A program made the translations under genes and the position numbers. The notes beneath the pieces were generated by a model. The model was not told the origin of the DNA, made no database searches, and saw nothing but the letters and a program-made list of their open reading frames with translations. Source: CBDDDW01 sp965226805 (GTDB taxonomy: Bacteria; Chloroflexota; Dehalococcoidia; Lucifugimonadales; JAGWBF01). From it: a stretch of DNA of 64,000 nucleotides. Below are positions 43,339 through 53,017 of the stretch, in pieces (the stretch's first letter is position 1; every line of letters begins with the position of its first letter). The stretch is from assembly GCA_965226805.1 (NCBI GenBank), contig CBDDDW010000023.1, forward strand, positions 67,628-131,627, given 5' to 3'.

Positions 43339-45765
43339 TCACGGCTCCTCCCAGAACACGACCCCCCGTTCCTTCATCCCTAGAATCTCCTCCTCACCGT
43401 ACCCCAGCTCCCTGAGGACAGCCTGTGTGTGCTGCCCCTTGAAGTTACCTGGGCCTACTGTGCCCGGGGTATGAGAGAATCTGATCAGGGGACTTTGGCG
43501 CCAAAACCTGCCAAGGCGGGGGTCATCAACCTCGGTGACAGAGCCGCTCTCCTGAGCATGTATATCCTTACTGAAAAACTCGTACATCCCATGCTCTTCC
43601 ACCTGAACACAGGCGACGTCGGCCGCAGTGAGGAGCCGTTCCCACTCGAGAGCTTCCTTGCCGGCAAATACCCGTCCCAGCTCCTCGGCGAGGGGTGAGT
43701 CGTGGTCCAGTCGGACCTGGCGGGTAGAGAACCTGGCATCATCAGGAAGGTCCGGTCTCCCGATTGTCTGGCACAGGGCATGCCACTCGTGCTCGAACGG
43801 GCATGCGAGAAATACCCATCCCTTTTGGGCTGGGTAAAGTCGGTAGAGCGCGTTGAGCCCATAACCATCCGAGTCCGGAATGGGGCGGGGAAGCTTCCCC
43901 TCATGCCAGAAGAAGTCGTCCACATTAGCGTAGGCATTGGCCCCGAGCAAGGAGCATTCGATATACTGGCCCTTCCCGGTCCGTTCCCGTGCGTATAGGC
44001 CAAGCATTATTGCGACGGAGGCGGCCATAGAGCCGTGTTGGTCAGGACTACCATCGTTGGCGTGATTCAGCTTGCGGGAGACCTCCCTGATCTGATCCAT
44101 GGTGAGGTCCTCGCCCGGGTGTGGTAGGTTGTCTCTGCCTAGCTGCGCCAGGGCTCCGCCACAAACGGCGCCAGGGATAGGGTGCATAGAGGGGCGAAGG
44201 GCGCGGGGGCCAGTCGACCCATAGCCTGCGGTGTATACGTAGACCAGTCTGGGATTGATTTTGGTAACCTGCTCGTACCCGATGCCCGTGCGCTCCCAGG
44301 CTCCAGGTCGCATAGCATGGAGCAGGACGTCGGCTTTGGTCACCAGCTTGCGCAAAATCTCCTGGCCCTCAGGAGTCTTCAGATCCACGCATGTTCCCTC
44401 AGTGCCGGCCATTGTGCGATGAGCGCCGAGGCCCATCATCACGAAGCGGTTATAGTCTCCGGCGGGCGCTTCGATGCGGATGACCCGCGCTCCCAACTCT
44501 GATACCAGAGAGCACGCCAGAGGACCATTTATGGCGTAGCCGAGATCCAATACGGTAATGCCCTCCAGAGGGTGCCTGGGCAGTGATCGGGCCGAGTCAG
44601 TGGGAGCCTTCCGCATTGGCCCGTTGAGACGGGCAAGAATCTCCTCGGTGTGCTGCCCAGGTTCAGGAGCGGGTCCCTTGGGGAACCCCGGAGTATCTCT
44701 CATTGTTGCCAGCGGACCAAGCTGGCGGGTCTTGCCCAGTCGGGGGTCCTCCACGTCGCAAATGTGGCCGTTGTGGAGGATCTGAGGATGATCCAACGCC
44801 TCCTCAGAAGTCGTATAGCGCTCCACCCCAACATCCGAGGTCTCGTTGAGGAAGGTGTTCATCCACTCTTCCATTGTCCTCTCTCGGACCCGCTCAAGCA
44901 TCATCTCTTCCAGAGAATCCTGGTCTTCAGGATTGACACGGGGAGCCGTTTTGAAGCGTGGGTCTTCATAGATGTAGTCCATGTCCAGGGAGTGCACCAT
45001 CGCCCGAAAGATGCGCTCCACCGCGTTTCCCATCTGGAGCCACTTTCCGTCCTTCGTGCACCCCGCCAGGAAACCTACGGGCAGTACCTGGCGCCTGAGC
45101 CATACGCTCTCCGGGTAGTTTGCGGGGTCCTTGGCCATCATCTGCCCGTACAGCCACTCCCTGTGATCGTAGGGGGTAATGGCCTGGAGGAGGCTGGTCT
45201 CCACCTTTTGGCCCTGCCCAGTTCTGTCCCGCACGAAAAGAGCGGCGATGACACCGCGTAAGAGGGCCGCGGCGGCAGAGTAGCTGGCTAGCTGCACAGC
45301 CGTGTAGTTGGGCCCAGTTTTGCGATTCTGGCCCTGCAACCAGGCCATCCTGCCGGTCTTGGCGGAGACTACTGCCTCATACCCCTTGTATCTGGCATAC
45401 GGCCCTTTGGGCCCAAAGCCGGTAAGGGAGCAGTAGACCAGGTCGGGCCGCACGGGACTCAGCCGGTCGTAGTCAATACCCAGTCGTTCCGTGACTCCCG
45501 GTCGAAAATTCTCGATGACCAGGTCAGACTGCCACGCAAGCTTTTGGGCCTTTTCCTGGCCTTCCGGAGATTTAAGATCCAGGATGATACTCTTCTTTCC
45601 GCGGTTCCACTGGATTGCCCCCGGCCAGTCGCGAAAAGGATCTCCACCAGGGGGCTCAACCTTGATGACCTCCGCACCAAAGTCAGACATCACCATTGTG
45701 GCTAAGGACCCGGCCATGCCCCGTGTGAAGTCGACAACACTGATACCGTCAAGCACTTGTGCCAC
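43339..45765 (-). CDS. Double-length CaiB/BaiF CoA-transferase (tandem fusion)
   Basis: An 808-residue protein containing two complete CaiB/BaiF domains. The first starts QVLDGISVVDFTRGMAGSLA and contains SDLVIENFRPGVTERLGIDY and SLTGFGPKGPYARYKGYEA. The second starts at about residue 405 with HPLEGITVLDLGYAINGPLA and contains VLLHAMRPGAWERTGIGYEQ and RERTGKGQYIECSLLG. Single-domain members are about 400 residues, so this is a head-to-tail fusion. The enzymes are interlaced dimers, so the fusion may act as a built-in heterodimer. Start taken at GTG 45765 behind GGGGG; an upstream in-frame start lacks similarity. Confidence 0.88.
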   Translation of the reverse strand: MAQVLDGISVVDFTRGMAGSLATMVMSDFGAEVIKVEPPGGDPFRDWPGAIQWNRGKKSIILDLKSPEGQEKAQKLAWQSDLVIENFRPGVTERLGIDYDRLSPVRPDLVYCSLTGFGPKGPYARYKGYEAVVSAKTGRMAWLQGQNRKTGPNYTAVQLASYSAAAALLRGVIAALFVRDRTGQGQKVETSLLQAITPYDHREWLYGQMMAKDPANYPESVWLRRQVLPVGFLAGCTKDGKWLQMGNAVERIFRAMVHSLDMDYIYEDPRFKTAPRVNPEDQDSLEEMMLERVRERTMEEWMNTFLNETSDVGVERYTTSEEALDHPQILHNGHICDVEDPRLGKTRQLGPLATMRDTPGFPKGPAPEPGQHTEEILARLNGPMRKAPTDSARSLPRHPLEGITVLDLGYAINGPLACSLVSELGARVIRIEAPAGDYNRFVMMGLGAHRTMAGTEGTCVDLKTPEGQEILRKLVTKADVLLHAMRPGAWERTGIGYEQVTKINPRLVYVYTAGYGSTGPRALRPSMHPIPGAVCGGALAQLGRDNLPHPGEDLTMDQIREVSRKLNHANDGSPDQHGSMAASVAIMLGLYARERTGKGQYIECSLLGANAYANVDDFFWHEGKLPRPIPDSDGYGLNALYRLYPAQKGWVFLACPFEHEWHALCQTIGRPDLPDDARFSTRQVRLDHDSPLAEELGRVFAGKEALEWERLLTAADVACVQVEEHGMYEFFSKDIHAQESGSVTEVDDPRLGRFWRQSPLIRFSHTPGTVGPGNFKGQHTQAVLRELGYGEEEILGMKERGVVFWEEP

Positions 45766-45886
45766 AGATCCCCCACTATTCCAAGATTGAAACACGAGTA
45801 TAGCATCACCAAATAACGCGGTCAAAGAACGCCAGAAGCGTCAAATGGCTTCAGTTTCATGGCTTTTAGAGCGATCGAGTGGCAGG

Positions 45887-45915
45887 TTGACGCACAATGA
45901 AAGGGGTCGTAAACT
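45887..45915 (+). promoter_or_regulatory. Promoter of amidohydrolase 2 gene
   Basis: Plus-strand TTGACG (45887-45892), 17-bp spacer and TAAACT (45910-45915). The predicted leader of about 90 nt contains the inverted repeat at 45956-45982. Confidence 0.55.
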
Positions 45916-45955
45916 TAGCATGATCGGTAGCTGTGGCAACGGTAATCGTCTGGCA

Positions 45956-45982
45956 GAGCCAGGTTGCCTGGCAACCTGGCTC
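45956..45982. promoter_or_regulatory. Inverted repeat in the leader of amidohydrolase 2
   Basis: GAGCCAGGTTGCC and GGCAACCTGGCTC flank one central base, forming a 27-bp near-perfect palindrome about 30 bp before the start codon. It could be an operator or, in RNA, a hairpin controlling translation of the gene at 46011. Confidence 0.55.
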
Positions 45983-46010
45983 GGTCATCACGGAACGGAA
46001 GGAGCAACGA

Positions 46011-47135
46011 GTGGGGAAATTTAATGTGATATCTTCGGATTCCCATGTAGTGGAGCCCGTAGACCTTTGGACAAGCCGCCTTGACCCAAAATACCAGGAC
46101 CGAGTTCCCTATGTAAAAAGTCAAAAGGGAGAAGACAGGTGGTTCATCGACGGCGACTACGACATGGGCTCCATTGGTTTCCACGTTCAGGCAGGGCAAA
46201 GGTACGAGGACCCATCTAAACTGACCTCGATAGGTAGCCGGGATGAGATGCCCGGCGGCTATGATGCCGATCAGCGTCTTCGCGACATGCAGATGGACGG
46301 GGTGGATGGCGACATCCTCTACCCTTCCATCGCCCTGCGCATGTTTAGATATCCCGATACCGGGATGCTTTCAGATATCTTTCGTTGCTACAACGATTGG
46401 TTGTCGGAATTTTGCAGCTCGTACCCTCACATTCTAAAAGGCATCGCGATGATCAACGTCGACGACGTGCCCGAAGGTGTGGAGGAGCTGAAGAGGGCCA
46501 AGGGAATGGGCCTGGCGGGAGGAATGATCAGCGTAGAGCCTCAAGAAGACCATCGTTACGACCACCCAGATTACGAACCTCTTTGGGCTTCTGCCGAGGA
46601 GTTGGGCATGCCCTTGAGCCTGCACGTGGGCAGTAACCGCACCTCTGGGGGCTCAGTCCGTATTACTTTACAGGGCGCCGCCAGCTCTAAACCTGAGGAA
46701 AGGACCAACATAGACTCCCCCGTGAGGCTGTCCCTGGCGGCTATGGTCCTTTCAGGGGTGTTTGAGCGATACCCCGGATTAAAAGTGGTGAGCGTTGAGC
46801 ACGGCCTGGGTTGGATACCCTACTTCAAGCGGCAGCTGGACTTCGTGTACAGGGAACGGACCGAGCAGGCCCAGTATCGCTTCAAGAGTGATGTCCTTCC
46901 CAGCGAGCTTGTTCGCCGCAACGTGTTATTCAGCTTCCAGGATGATGACCTGGGCATTCGACTACGCGACGAAATCGGGGTTGAGACTCTGATGTGGGGC
47001 TCCGACTACCCGCACTCTGAGTCAACTTTCCCCAAGTCCCAGGAGGTCCTGGATATGATCCTGGAGGGAGTATCTCAGGATGAGCGGGATAAGATCGTCG
47101 GCGGCAACGCAGCGTCACTCTACCACTTTGGGTAG
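46011..47135 (+). CDS. Amidohydrolase-2 family protein 2
   Basis: A 374-residue paralogue of the protein at 40970. The GTG at 46011 follows GGAAGGAGCAACGA and gives the start GKFNVISSDSHVVEPVDLW; the longer in-frame extension runs through the upstream palindrome and is unlikely. Shared motifs are DGVDGDILYPSIALRM, LSLHVGSNR, FERYPGLKVVSVEHGLGW and LMWGSDYPHSESTFP. The two paralogues flank the serine hydrolase and double CoA-transferase genes. Metal-dependent hydrolysis or decarboxylation is inferred from the family. Confidence 0.87.
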   Translation: MGKFNVISSDSHVVEPVDLWTSRLDPKYQDRVPYVKSQKGEDRWFIDGDYDMGSIGFHVQAGQRYEDPSKLTSIGSRDEMPGGYDADQRLRDMQMDGVDGDILYPSIALRMFRYPDTGMLSDIFRCYNDWLSEFCSSYPHILKGIAMINVDDVPEGVEELKRAKGMGLAGGMISVEPQEDHRYDHPDYEPLWASAEELGMPLSLHVGSNRTSGGSVRITLQGAASSKPEERTNIDSPVRLSLAAMVLSGVFERYPGLKVVSVEHGLGWIPYFKRQLDFVYRERTEQAQYRFKSDVLPSELVRRNVLFSFQDDDLGIRLRDEIGVETLMWGSDYPHSESTFPKSQEVLDMILEGVSQDERDKIVGGNAASLYHFG

Positions 47136-47403
47136 AGTCCCAGCTCCTTAATCCACAAGATCAGGACGATGCTTGCGGTATCCTCGGTGAGTGGAGAAGG
47201 TGCGCATCTGCGTCAGCGCCCCTCCTTGTGGGTTCCAGACTTCCCTCGTTGCGCTCCATCAAGTTCCCTGCCCTGCGATTTCCGAGGGCGGGGTGAGAAA
47301 AAGACTACATTCTTAATCCCACCTACCAGGCGCCTGCGCCTCTTGTATGCGCCGGGGGCGATGGGTCACTCTATGCTTACATCGGTATGATGACGGGGGT
47401 GCG

Positions 47404-48645
47404 ATGGCCGTGTTACCACTAGAAGGGTACCGGATGTTGGACATGTCCCGGTTGCTGCCTGGGCCTATGGCCTCGGGAATGCTGGCTGACCTGGGCATGA
47501 ATGTCTTGAAGGTTGAGGAGATAGAGGTGGCACGGGCGGGCCGTGCCCGAGATGATTTTTCGCCGACAGTAGACGAAGTGGAGCTGGAGAGCCGCGCGAT
47601 GGCTTACAACTACGTCGCCAGAAACAAGCGTAGCCTGGCGCTGAATCTTAAGGCCCAGGAAGGCCGCGAGATTTTCTACAAGCTGGCTCGCGAGGCGGAT
47701 GTGGTCTTCGAAAGCTTCCGGCCTGGCGTCGTGAGGCGGCTGGGGGTTGACCACGAGACCCTCCGGGAAATCAATCCGCGTATCATCTATTGCAGCCTGA
47801 CAGGCTACGGGCAAGAGGGAGAGTACGCCAGCTGGCCAGGGCAGGAGACCAACTCTCGGGGCGTGGCGGGCATCAGCGCGCTAACGTCGGGCTCGGATGG
47901 GAGCCCGGCGGAGTACTATTTCCCCGTCGTGGACACCTTCTCCGCCGCGAGCACCGTCATCAGCATTCAGGCTGCTCTCCTGTCACGAGAGCGGACCGGG
48001 AAAGGTCAGTACATCGACATGGCGTTGACTGAGGCCGGCATGTCCCTCATAGGCGCCGCCACTGTGAACTTCCTTCGGTACGGGGTTGTGCCCGAAAGAG
48101 GTGTGTTGAGCCTGCGTACCCTACGGTGCAAAGACGGAAAGTACCTGGCCAACGCAGCCATAGCGGAGACTCACTTCTGGGACAGCCTCTGCGATGCGAT
48201 AGGCCTCCCTAAGTACAAGGGCCTATTCCCCAGAGCTGGGGCCGGACCTGGGAAGTCTGTACAGAGCGATTTGGAGATGGATACCGCGGTCGAGGATATC
48301 CGTGACCGGTTCTCGTCCAGGACCAGAGAAGAGTGGCTGGAGATAATCCCACCGGATATCTCCGTGACACCCCTACTAGAGCTGAACGAAGTCATCGATG
48401 GAGAGTACGCCAGGGCCCTGGGAGCCTTCTGGGAGCTTGAACACCCCCTGGAGGGGAAGGTACGCCAGATCGGCTCACCATTCCGACTAAAGGAGACCCC
48501 ACCCGCCTTCCGCAACTTCGCCCCCCTGCTGGGCCAGGATACCGAGGAAGTATTACGTGAGCTCGGCTACTCCGAAGCCGACATTGCACGTCTGGAAGAA
48601 GAGAAGGTCGTCCGGGTCCAGCGATGGAGGCCTACTCCCGCATAG
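47404..48645 (+). CDS. CaiB/BaiF family CoA-transferase
   Basis: A 413-residue class III CoA-transferase. MAVLPLEGYRMLDMSRLLPG at the start, NKRSLALNLKAQEG, DVVFESFRPGVVRRLGVD, SLTGYGQEGEYASWPGQET and RERTGKGQYIDMALTE are the family blocks. This set resembles the 2-methylacyl-CoA racemase branch (AMACR-like LLPGP start), so racemisation of branched acyl-CoA is also possible. A strong hairpin follows the gene. Confidence 0.88.
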   Translation: MAVLPLEGYRMLDMSRLLPGPMASGMLADLGMNVLKVEEIEVARAGRARDDFSPTVDEVELESRAMAYNYVARNKRSLALNLKAQEGREIFYKLAREADVVFESFRPGVVRRLGVDHETLREINPRIIYCSLTGYGQEGEYASWPGQETNSRGVAGISALTSGSDGSPAEYYFPVVDTFSAASTVISIQAALLSRERTGKGQYIDMALTEAGMSLIGAATVNFLRYGVVPERGVLSLRTLRCKDGKYLANAAIAETHFWDSLCDAIGLPKYKGLFPRAGAGPGKSVQSDLEMDTAVEDIRDRFSSRTREEWLEIIPPDISVTPLLELNEVIDGEYARALGAFWELEHPLEGKVRQIGSPFRLKETPPAFRNFAPLLGQDTEEVLRELGYSEADIARLEEEKVVRVQRWRPTPA

Positions 48646-48724
48646 GCGCCAAGGGGGCGCACTTAGGCCCTACTTATTCTTAGCCTGTCGAAGGACGACG
48701 GACACGCTTCTTAGGACTCAACAA

Positions 48725-48753
48725 AGGAGGGCCCCAAGTTTTGGGGCCCTCCT
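48725..48753. terminator. Bidirectional hairpin terminator
   Basis: AGGAGGGCCCCAA (48725-48737) and its complement (48741-48753) enclose a 3-nt loop. It lies between convergent genes (stops at 48645 and 48777). There is no clear T-run, but the stem is very stable and the position suits both genes. Confidence 0.65.
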
Positions 48754-48776
48754 CAATGTCACGAAGCAGGTCTGAG

Positions 48777-50624
48777 TTACTTGGCTACCATGTCGTAACT
48801 GCGCAGGAGCTTGCCTGGGGTTGCATCAGTGCATTCGCTGTCTTCAAAGGTCACCACGCCGTTAACGACTGTGTAGCGTAGCCCCTTAGCCTTCTGGATA
48901 ATGCGGCGCTCACCACCAGGAAAGTCGGTCGCATACACCGGGCGGTCATACAGGAGCCCTAGCTTCTCCAGGTCGTACACGATGATGTCCGCGGCGTAAC
49001 CTTCCATCAAGACGCCCCTATCAGTGAATCCACCGACTCGGGCCGGCAGACCGCTGATCTTGTAGTGGGCCTTCTCGAGACTCATCATCTGCTGGTCCCT
49101 TACCCTTTTAGCCAGGAAGGTCACTGGCCAGGTGCCTACGGTCTGGTAGCGGATGTGGGCGCCGCCGTCAGAGACGCAGGGGTGGGTGTATGGGTGGTTT
49201 ATGATGTCGGACACGGCGGCGTCGCTGGTGCCGGTAGTGGGGGTAAAAGTGAATTCGGTCCTGAGACCCTCATCGATCGCCAGGTCGAGCATGGCGTCCA
49301 TGGGGTGTTTGCCGGTCATTTCGGCCAACTCGGTAATTGTCTTTCCCTCGTAATGGGCGTTCCGTTCGTGCCGGACCTCGGCCACTCTCATCTTGTTCCA
49401 GTCCGACGCGATGTCAGCACCAAGGCCCGCCCCGGCGAATTCCCCAAGCTCCTGTCTCATTTTGTCTCTCACGCCTGGCGTATTCAGCTTGGCGATCCGC
49501 TCCTCTGCCGTGCCGACGAAAGGATCGATCCAGGAAGGCATCCCGTCAAATCCGTTATACTCTGCGAGTTCAAACACCGGCTCCACGGGAATTGCGCTGG
49601 TCTGGGCGAACATAACGGCCCCTTCCGCTCGCGCCCGTTCAAGGAAGGCCAGTTGGACCTTATACCGATCAGGGACGTGCTCGTTATAGGATACCGCTCC
49701 CCACTGAAGGGGCCGTCCGCTAGCCAGGCACATCTGGATGAGGAAGTCTTCGCGCTCTTTGCCCGGCGCATCACCCTCTACTGCGTCCATCAATAATGAG
49801 GAGGAGCCAGTAACAGCCGCCGCGGCTGCCTGGGGGTCCCCTAAGCTTGAAAGCAGGTCTGGCTCCCCTGGGGGAACAGGCCGCTCAGCGGCACCTCTGG
49901 TCCAGCCAATGTGGCCTACGCCGAACTCGGACATAACTTCCGCCAGGGCCAAGAACTCCTCGTTAGAGGCGACTTGGCTTGGGATGAAGCGCCCATCCTC
50001 AGGGCGGTTGAGCAGGGTCTTCATTGCCGACCAGCCGAAAGCTCCAGCCTTCATTGCATCGTACACGATCGCCTTCATCTGGTTTGTCTCGCTGTCAGTC
50101 GCATGGACCCGCTCCCGTGAGTCCTGGACCCCCAGGACGTACAGCCGCAGGGGGTTGAAGGGCACCAACGCACCCACGTTAACGCCTAGTGGGCGGCTCG
50201 CCAGGCTGTCCAACCACTGAGGGAAGGTCTCCCAGTCCCAGCGCAGACCTAAATTCATGGACTCGTAGGAGATGGCCTCGATCCTGGTCAACAGACGCAT
50301 GGCCGCTTCTCTGTCTTCCGGTTTGCAGGGTGCGAAGCCAAAACCACACTGCCCAATCGCAACGGTAGTCGCCCCGTGCCAGCCCGACATCGAGGCGTAG
50401 GGATCCCAGTTGAGTTGAAGGTCATAATGGTTATGTAGATCAACAGCTCCGGGCGCCACGATGCAGCCAGTGGCGTCCAACTCCTTCGTGGCGGTAGCTT
50501 TGATCCGACCACTGATTAAGGATATCCTGCCGTGTTTGATGGCCACGTCTGCCTTGTAGGCAGGCAGACCTCCAGTACCGTCTACGACGGTGCCGTTGCG
50601 GATAATCATATCGAAATCAGGCAT
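48777..50624 (-). CDS. N-acyl-D-amino-acid deacylase family amidohydrolase
   Basis: A 615-residue amidohydrolase of the D-aminoacylase type. DMIIRNGTVVDGTGGLPAYK begins the protein; the metal site is APGAVDLHNHYDLQL (about 58), then TTVAIGQCGFGFAP. SDGGAHIRYQ (about 510) supplies the catalytic Asp, and LMEGYAADIIVYDLEKLG is the usual small C-terminal beta domain. It would release D-amino acids from N-acyl precursors. About 100 residues longer than typical D-aminoacylase, like the many environmental members. Downstream on the strand from the E1 genes. Confidence 0.87.
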   Translation of the reverse strand: MPDFDMIIRNGTVVDGTGGLPAYKADVAIKHGRISLISGRIKATATKELDATGCIVAPGAVDLHNHYDLQLNWDPYASMSGWHGATTVAIGQCGFGFAPCKPEDREAAMRLLTRIEAISYESMNLGLRWDWETFPQWLDSLASRPLGVNVGALVPFNPLRLYVLGVQDSRERVHATDSETNQMKAIVYDAMKAGAFGWSAMKTLLNRPEDGRFIPSQVASNEEFLALAEVMSEFGVGHIGWTRGAAERPVPPGEPDLLSSLGDPQAAAAAVTGSSSLLMDAVEGDAPGKEREDFLIQMCLASGRPLQWGAVSYNEHVPDRYKVQLAFLERARAEGAVMFAQTSAIPVEPVFELAEYNGFDGMPSWIDPFVGTAEERIAKLNTPGVRDKMRQELGEFAGAGLGADIASDWNKMRVAEVRHERNAHYEGKTITELAEMTGKHPMDAMLDLAIDEGLRTEFTFTPTTGTSDAAVSDIINHPYTHPCVSDGGAHIRYQTVGTWPVTFLAKRVRDQQMMSLEKAHYKISGLPARVGGFTDRGVLMEGYAADIIVYDLEKLGLLYDRPVYATDFPGGERRIIQKAKGLRYTVVNGVVTFEDSECTDATPGKLLRSYDMVAK

Positions 50625-50786
50625 GTGTCGCCTCCTATCCCGTTTTCCCCACCTTAAGATTCTACCACCGTGACTATCTGTTCTTCAAGTTCGTGGCAAC
50701 CCACGTTTGGCTTGCGCTGCCTGCCCCGATAGAGGGCCAGCTCCGGAGGCGACGCACTTCATTTTGTCGACTCCCGTCCTGATGTA

Positions 50787-51773
50787 CTACTCCAGGGTGA
50801 GCCTCGCGGCTGCCGCTATGCTTTCTGCCGTAGGGTAACAAAGAGGCTCCAGGGCAGGGCTGAAGGGTATTGGGACGCTGACGGTCCCGAGGCGCTGGAT
50901 GGGCGCCTGTAGGGACCAGAACCCCTCCATGGCAACAATGGCGGCGATCTCGCTGGCAGCGCTACAAGTCCTATGGGCCGTATCCACGGCCACTAGCCGG
51001 CCAGTCTTGGCCACGGATTCCAGGATTGTCTGTTTGTCCAGAGGCACCAGCGTGCGCGGGTCCACAACCTCTGCGGAGATGCCTTCTTCGGCCAGTTGCT
51101 CCGCCGCCCGGAGAGAACGGTTCACCATGCCAGCGATGGCGACTATGGTCACGTCGGAGCCCTCCCGCTTGACTTCTGCCACACCCAGCGGGATGGTATA
51201 TTCCTCTTCGGGCACGAAACCCCGAGTGCCCAGTATCGTGCCGTCCTCACAGAACAGGACCGGGTCGTCCTCCCGGATGGACGTTTTCAGCAACCCTTTT
51301 GCGTCATAGGCGTTGCTGGCCACCACCACCTTGAACCCGGGTATGTTCATGAATATGGGGTGGGCCCGGTCCGAATGGTGGGCTGCCAGGTTTGCGTTGT
51401 AGTACACGCCGGCGCGGTACACTATGGGCAGGTTGACCTGCCCACCGAACATGTAGCGCATCTTGGCCGCCTGGCTCACCAGTGAGTCCATGGCGACCCA
51501 CATGAAGCAGAATGCGCTCTCTACAATCGGCCGCATTCCTACCGCCGCGGCCCCCACGGCCGCCCCGCAGAAGGCGTTCTCCGACAGGGGGCAGTTCCTG
51601 ACCCTTTCGAAGCCGAACTCTTGAGCGAGCCCACCAGAGGCGCCGTAAACTCCTCCCTGGATGTCCTCACCCATGATAAACACCCGTTCGTCCCGCCGCA
51701 TCTCCTCTCGCATAGCCTCATTCAAGGCCTGGGTGAAAGTAATCTCCCGTGTCTGCACTTGTGTTTGCGTCAC
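50787..51773 (-). CDS. 2-oxoacid dehydrogenase/acetoin dehydrogenase E1 beta subunit
   Basis: A 328-residue transketolase-like beta subunit of thiamine-diphosphate E1 enzymes (PdhB/AcoB). FTQALNEAMREEMRRDERVF, FIMGEDIQGGVYGASGGLAQ, CPLSENAFCGAAVGAAAVG and HHSDRAHPIFMNIPG are typical; the C-terminal domain has EVVDPRTLVPLDKQTI. The GTG start follows GAGGTTAGGT. It pairs with the alpha subunit gene 113 bp upstream. No E2 or E3 gene follows, so the lipoyl partners must lie elsewhere. Confidence 0.9.
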   Translation of the reverse strand: MTQTQVQTREITFTQALNEAMREEMRRDERVFIMGEDIQGGVYGASGGLAQEFGFERVRNCPLSENAFCGAAVGAAAVGMRPIVESAFCFMWVAMDSLVSQAAKMRYMFGGQVNLPIVYRAGVYYNANLAAHHSDRAHPIFMNIPGFKVVVASNAYDAKGLLKTSIREDDPVLFCEDGTILGTRGFVPEEEYTIPLGVAEVKREGSDVTIVAIAGMVNRSLRAAEQLAEEGISAEVVDPRTLVPLDKQTILESVAKTGRLVAVDTAHRTCSAASEIAAIVAMEGFWSLQAPIQRLGTVSVPIPFSPALEPLCYPTAESIAAAARLTLE

Positions 51774-51886
51774 ACCTAACCTCCTCGGCTTTCAAACGGC
51801 TTTGTATCACACGCGGGGAGCCTGCATATGACTAGACCAGCGATATCCACGTAATGACCCTTGGAGATCTCCGGCTCCCTCTCCAT

Positions 51887-52906
51887 TTACGTCGGGCGCC
51901 AGCTATCCAGTGGAATGGGGTTGGCGAACAGGCCCTCGTACAGGTCCGACGGTTCTGGGTATGGGCTCTGCCGGGCGAACTCCAGCGCCTCCTGGACATG
52001 CTTGGTGATCTCTTCGTCCAACTTGTCAATCTCGGCCTGGTCAGCTACGCCTTGGGAGACAAGTCGATCCTGATGTATTGCAATAGGGTCCAGCTTTCTC
52101 CAGTCCTCCACCTCTTCATCGCTGCGGTAAGGGGTCCGTACGATCCTGCGCAGACCCACCGAGTGGTCCTCGTAACGGTAGGTCATACCCTCAACCAACG
52201 ACGGCCCTTCACCGGCACGGGCCCGCTTCACGGCCTGGGACTGGGCCTCGTACATGGCCATGACGTCCTGGCCGTCTACGACAACGCCAGGGATGTTGTA
52301 GGCGACCGCCCGGTCAGCAATGTTATCTACCGGGATCATATCCTTGATACTGCTGGACACGGCGTACTGATTATTCTCGCAAAGAAATATGACCGGGAGC
52401 TTCCAGATCGCCGCCAGGTTGATGGACTCATGGAATGAGCCCTCGTTGGAGGCGCCGTCCCCAAAGAAGGCCACCGCCACCCGGTCATTTCCCTGGAGAT
52501 GGCTGCCCAAAGCGGCCCCCACGGCGGTCGGAATGGAGGAGCCCACGATACCCGACTCTCCCAGAATGCCGAGGCTGAAATCCGCCAGGTGCATAGAGCC
52601 ACCCTTTCCCTTGCAGTAGCCGGTCTGTTTGCCAAGGAGCTCCGCCATAGCCCCGTTCAAGTCGCCCCCCTTGGCGATGGGGTGGCCGTGGGAGCGGTGG
52701 GTTCCCGTGATGTAGTCGTCGTCCCGAAGGGCAAGGCAGGCTCCCACCGCCACTGCCTCCTGCCCAATATATGAGTGGGCAGTACCCACGATCTCTGCCC
52801 GCGTCACCATCCTTATTACTTCCTCTTCGAAGCGGCGGATGCGCAACATGCGCCTCAGCATCTCCATCAGGAGGCCCTTATCCGGCGATCGTATCTCTTC
52901 CTCCAT
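51887..52906 (-). CDS. 2-oxoacid dehydrogenase/acetoin dehydrogenase E1 alpha subunit
   Basis: A 339-residue E1 alpha subunit (PdhA/AcoA). RMLRIRRFEEEVIRM and AHSYIGQEAVAVGACLAL start the fold, HRSHGHPIAKG and GKGGSMHLADFSLGILGES follow, and the thiamine-diphosphate motif is GDGASNEGSFHESIN through CENNQYAVS (about 163-192). The sequence pattern is closest to acetoin or branched 2-oxoacid types. Decarboxylates a 2-oxoacid or cleaves acetoin with the beta subunit. Start ATG 52906 behind AAGGAGCAATTC. Confidence 0.9.
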   Translation of the reverse strand: MEEEIRSPDKGLLMEMLRRMLRIRRFEEEVIRMVTRAEIVGTAHSYIGQEAVAVGACLALRDDDYITGTHRSHGHPIAKGGDLNGAMAELLGKQTGYCKGKGGSMHLADFSLGILGESGIVGSSIPTAVGAALGSHLQGNDRVAVAFFGDGASNEGSFHESINLAAIWKLPVIFLCENNQYAVSSSIKDMIPVDNIADRAVAYNIPGVVVDGQDVMAMYEAQSQAVKRARAGEGPSLVEGMTYRYEDHSVGLRRIVRTPYRSDEEVEDWRKLDPIAIHQDRLVSQGVADQAEIDKLDEEITKHVQEALEFARQSPYPEPSDLYEGLFANPIPLDSWRPT

Positions 52907-53017
52907 GAATTGCTCCTTATCGTCACACTGCTACGGGCATAAGCCAAGTTTGCCGGGACTGTTCCGAGACTATTATCGGCGTGTCCTGAATCTTAGTCAA
53001 CGGACATCATCAGCACA

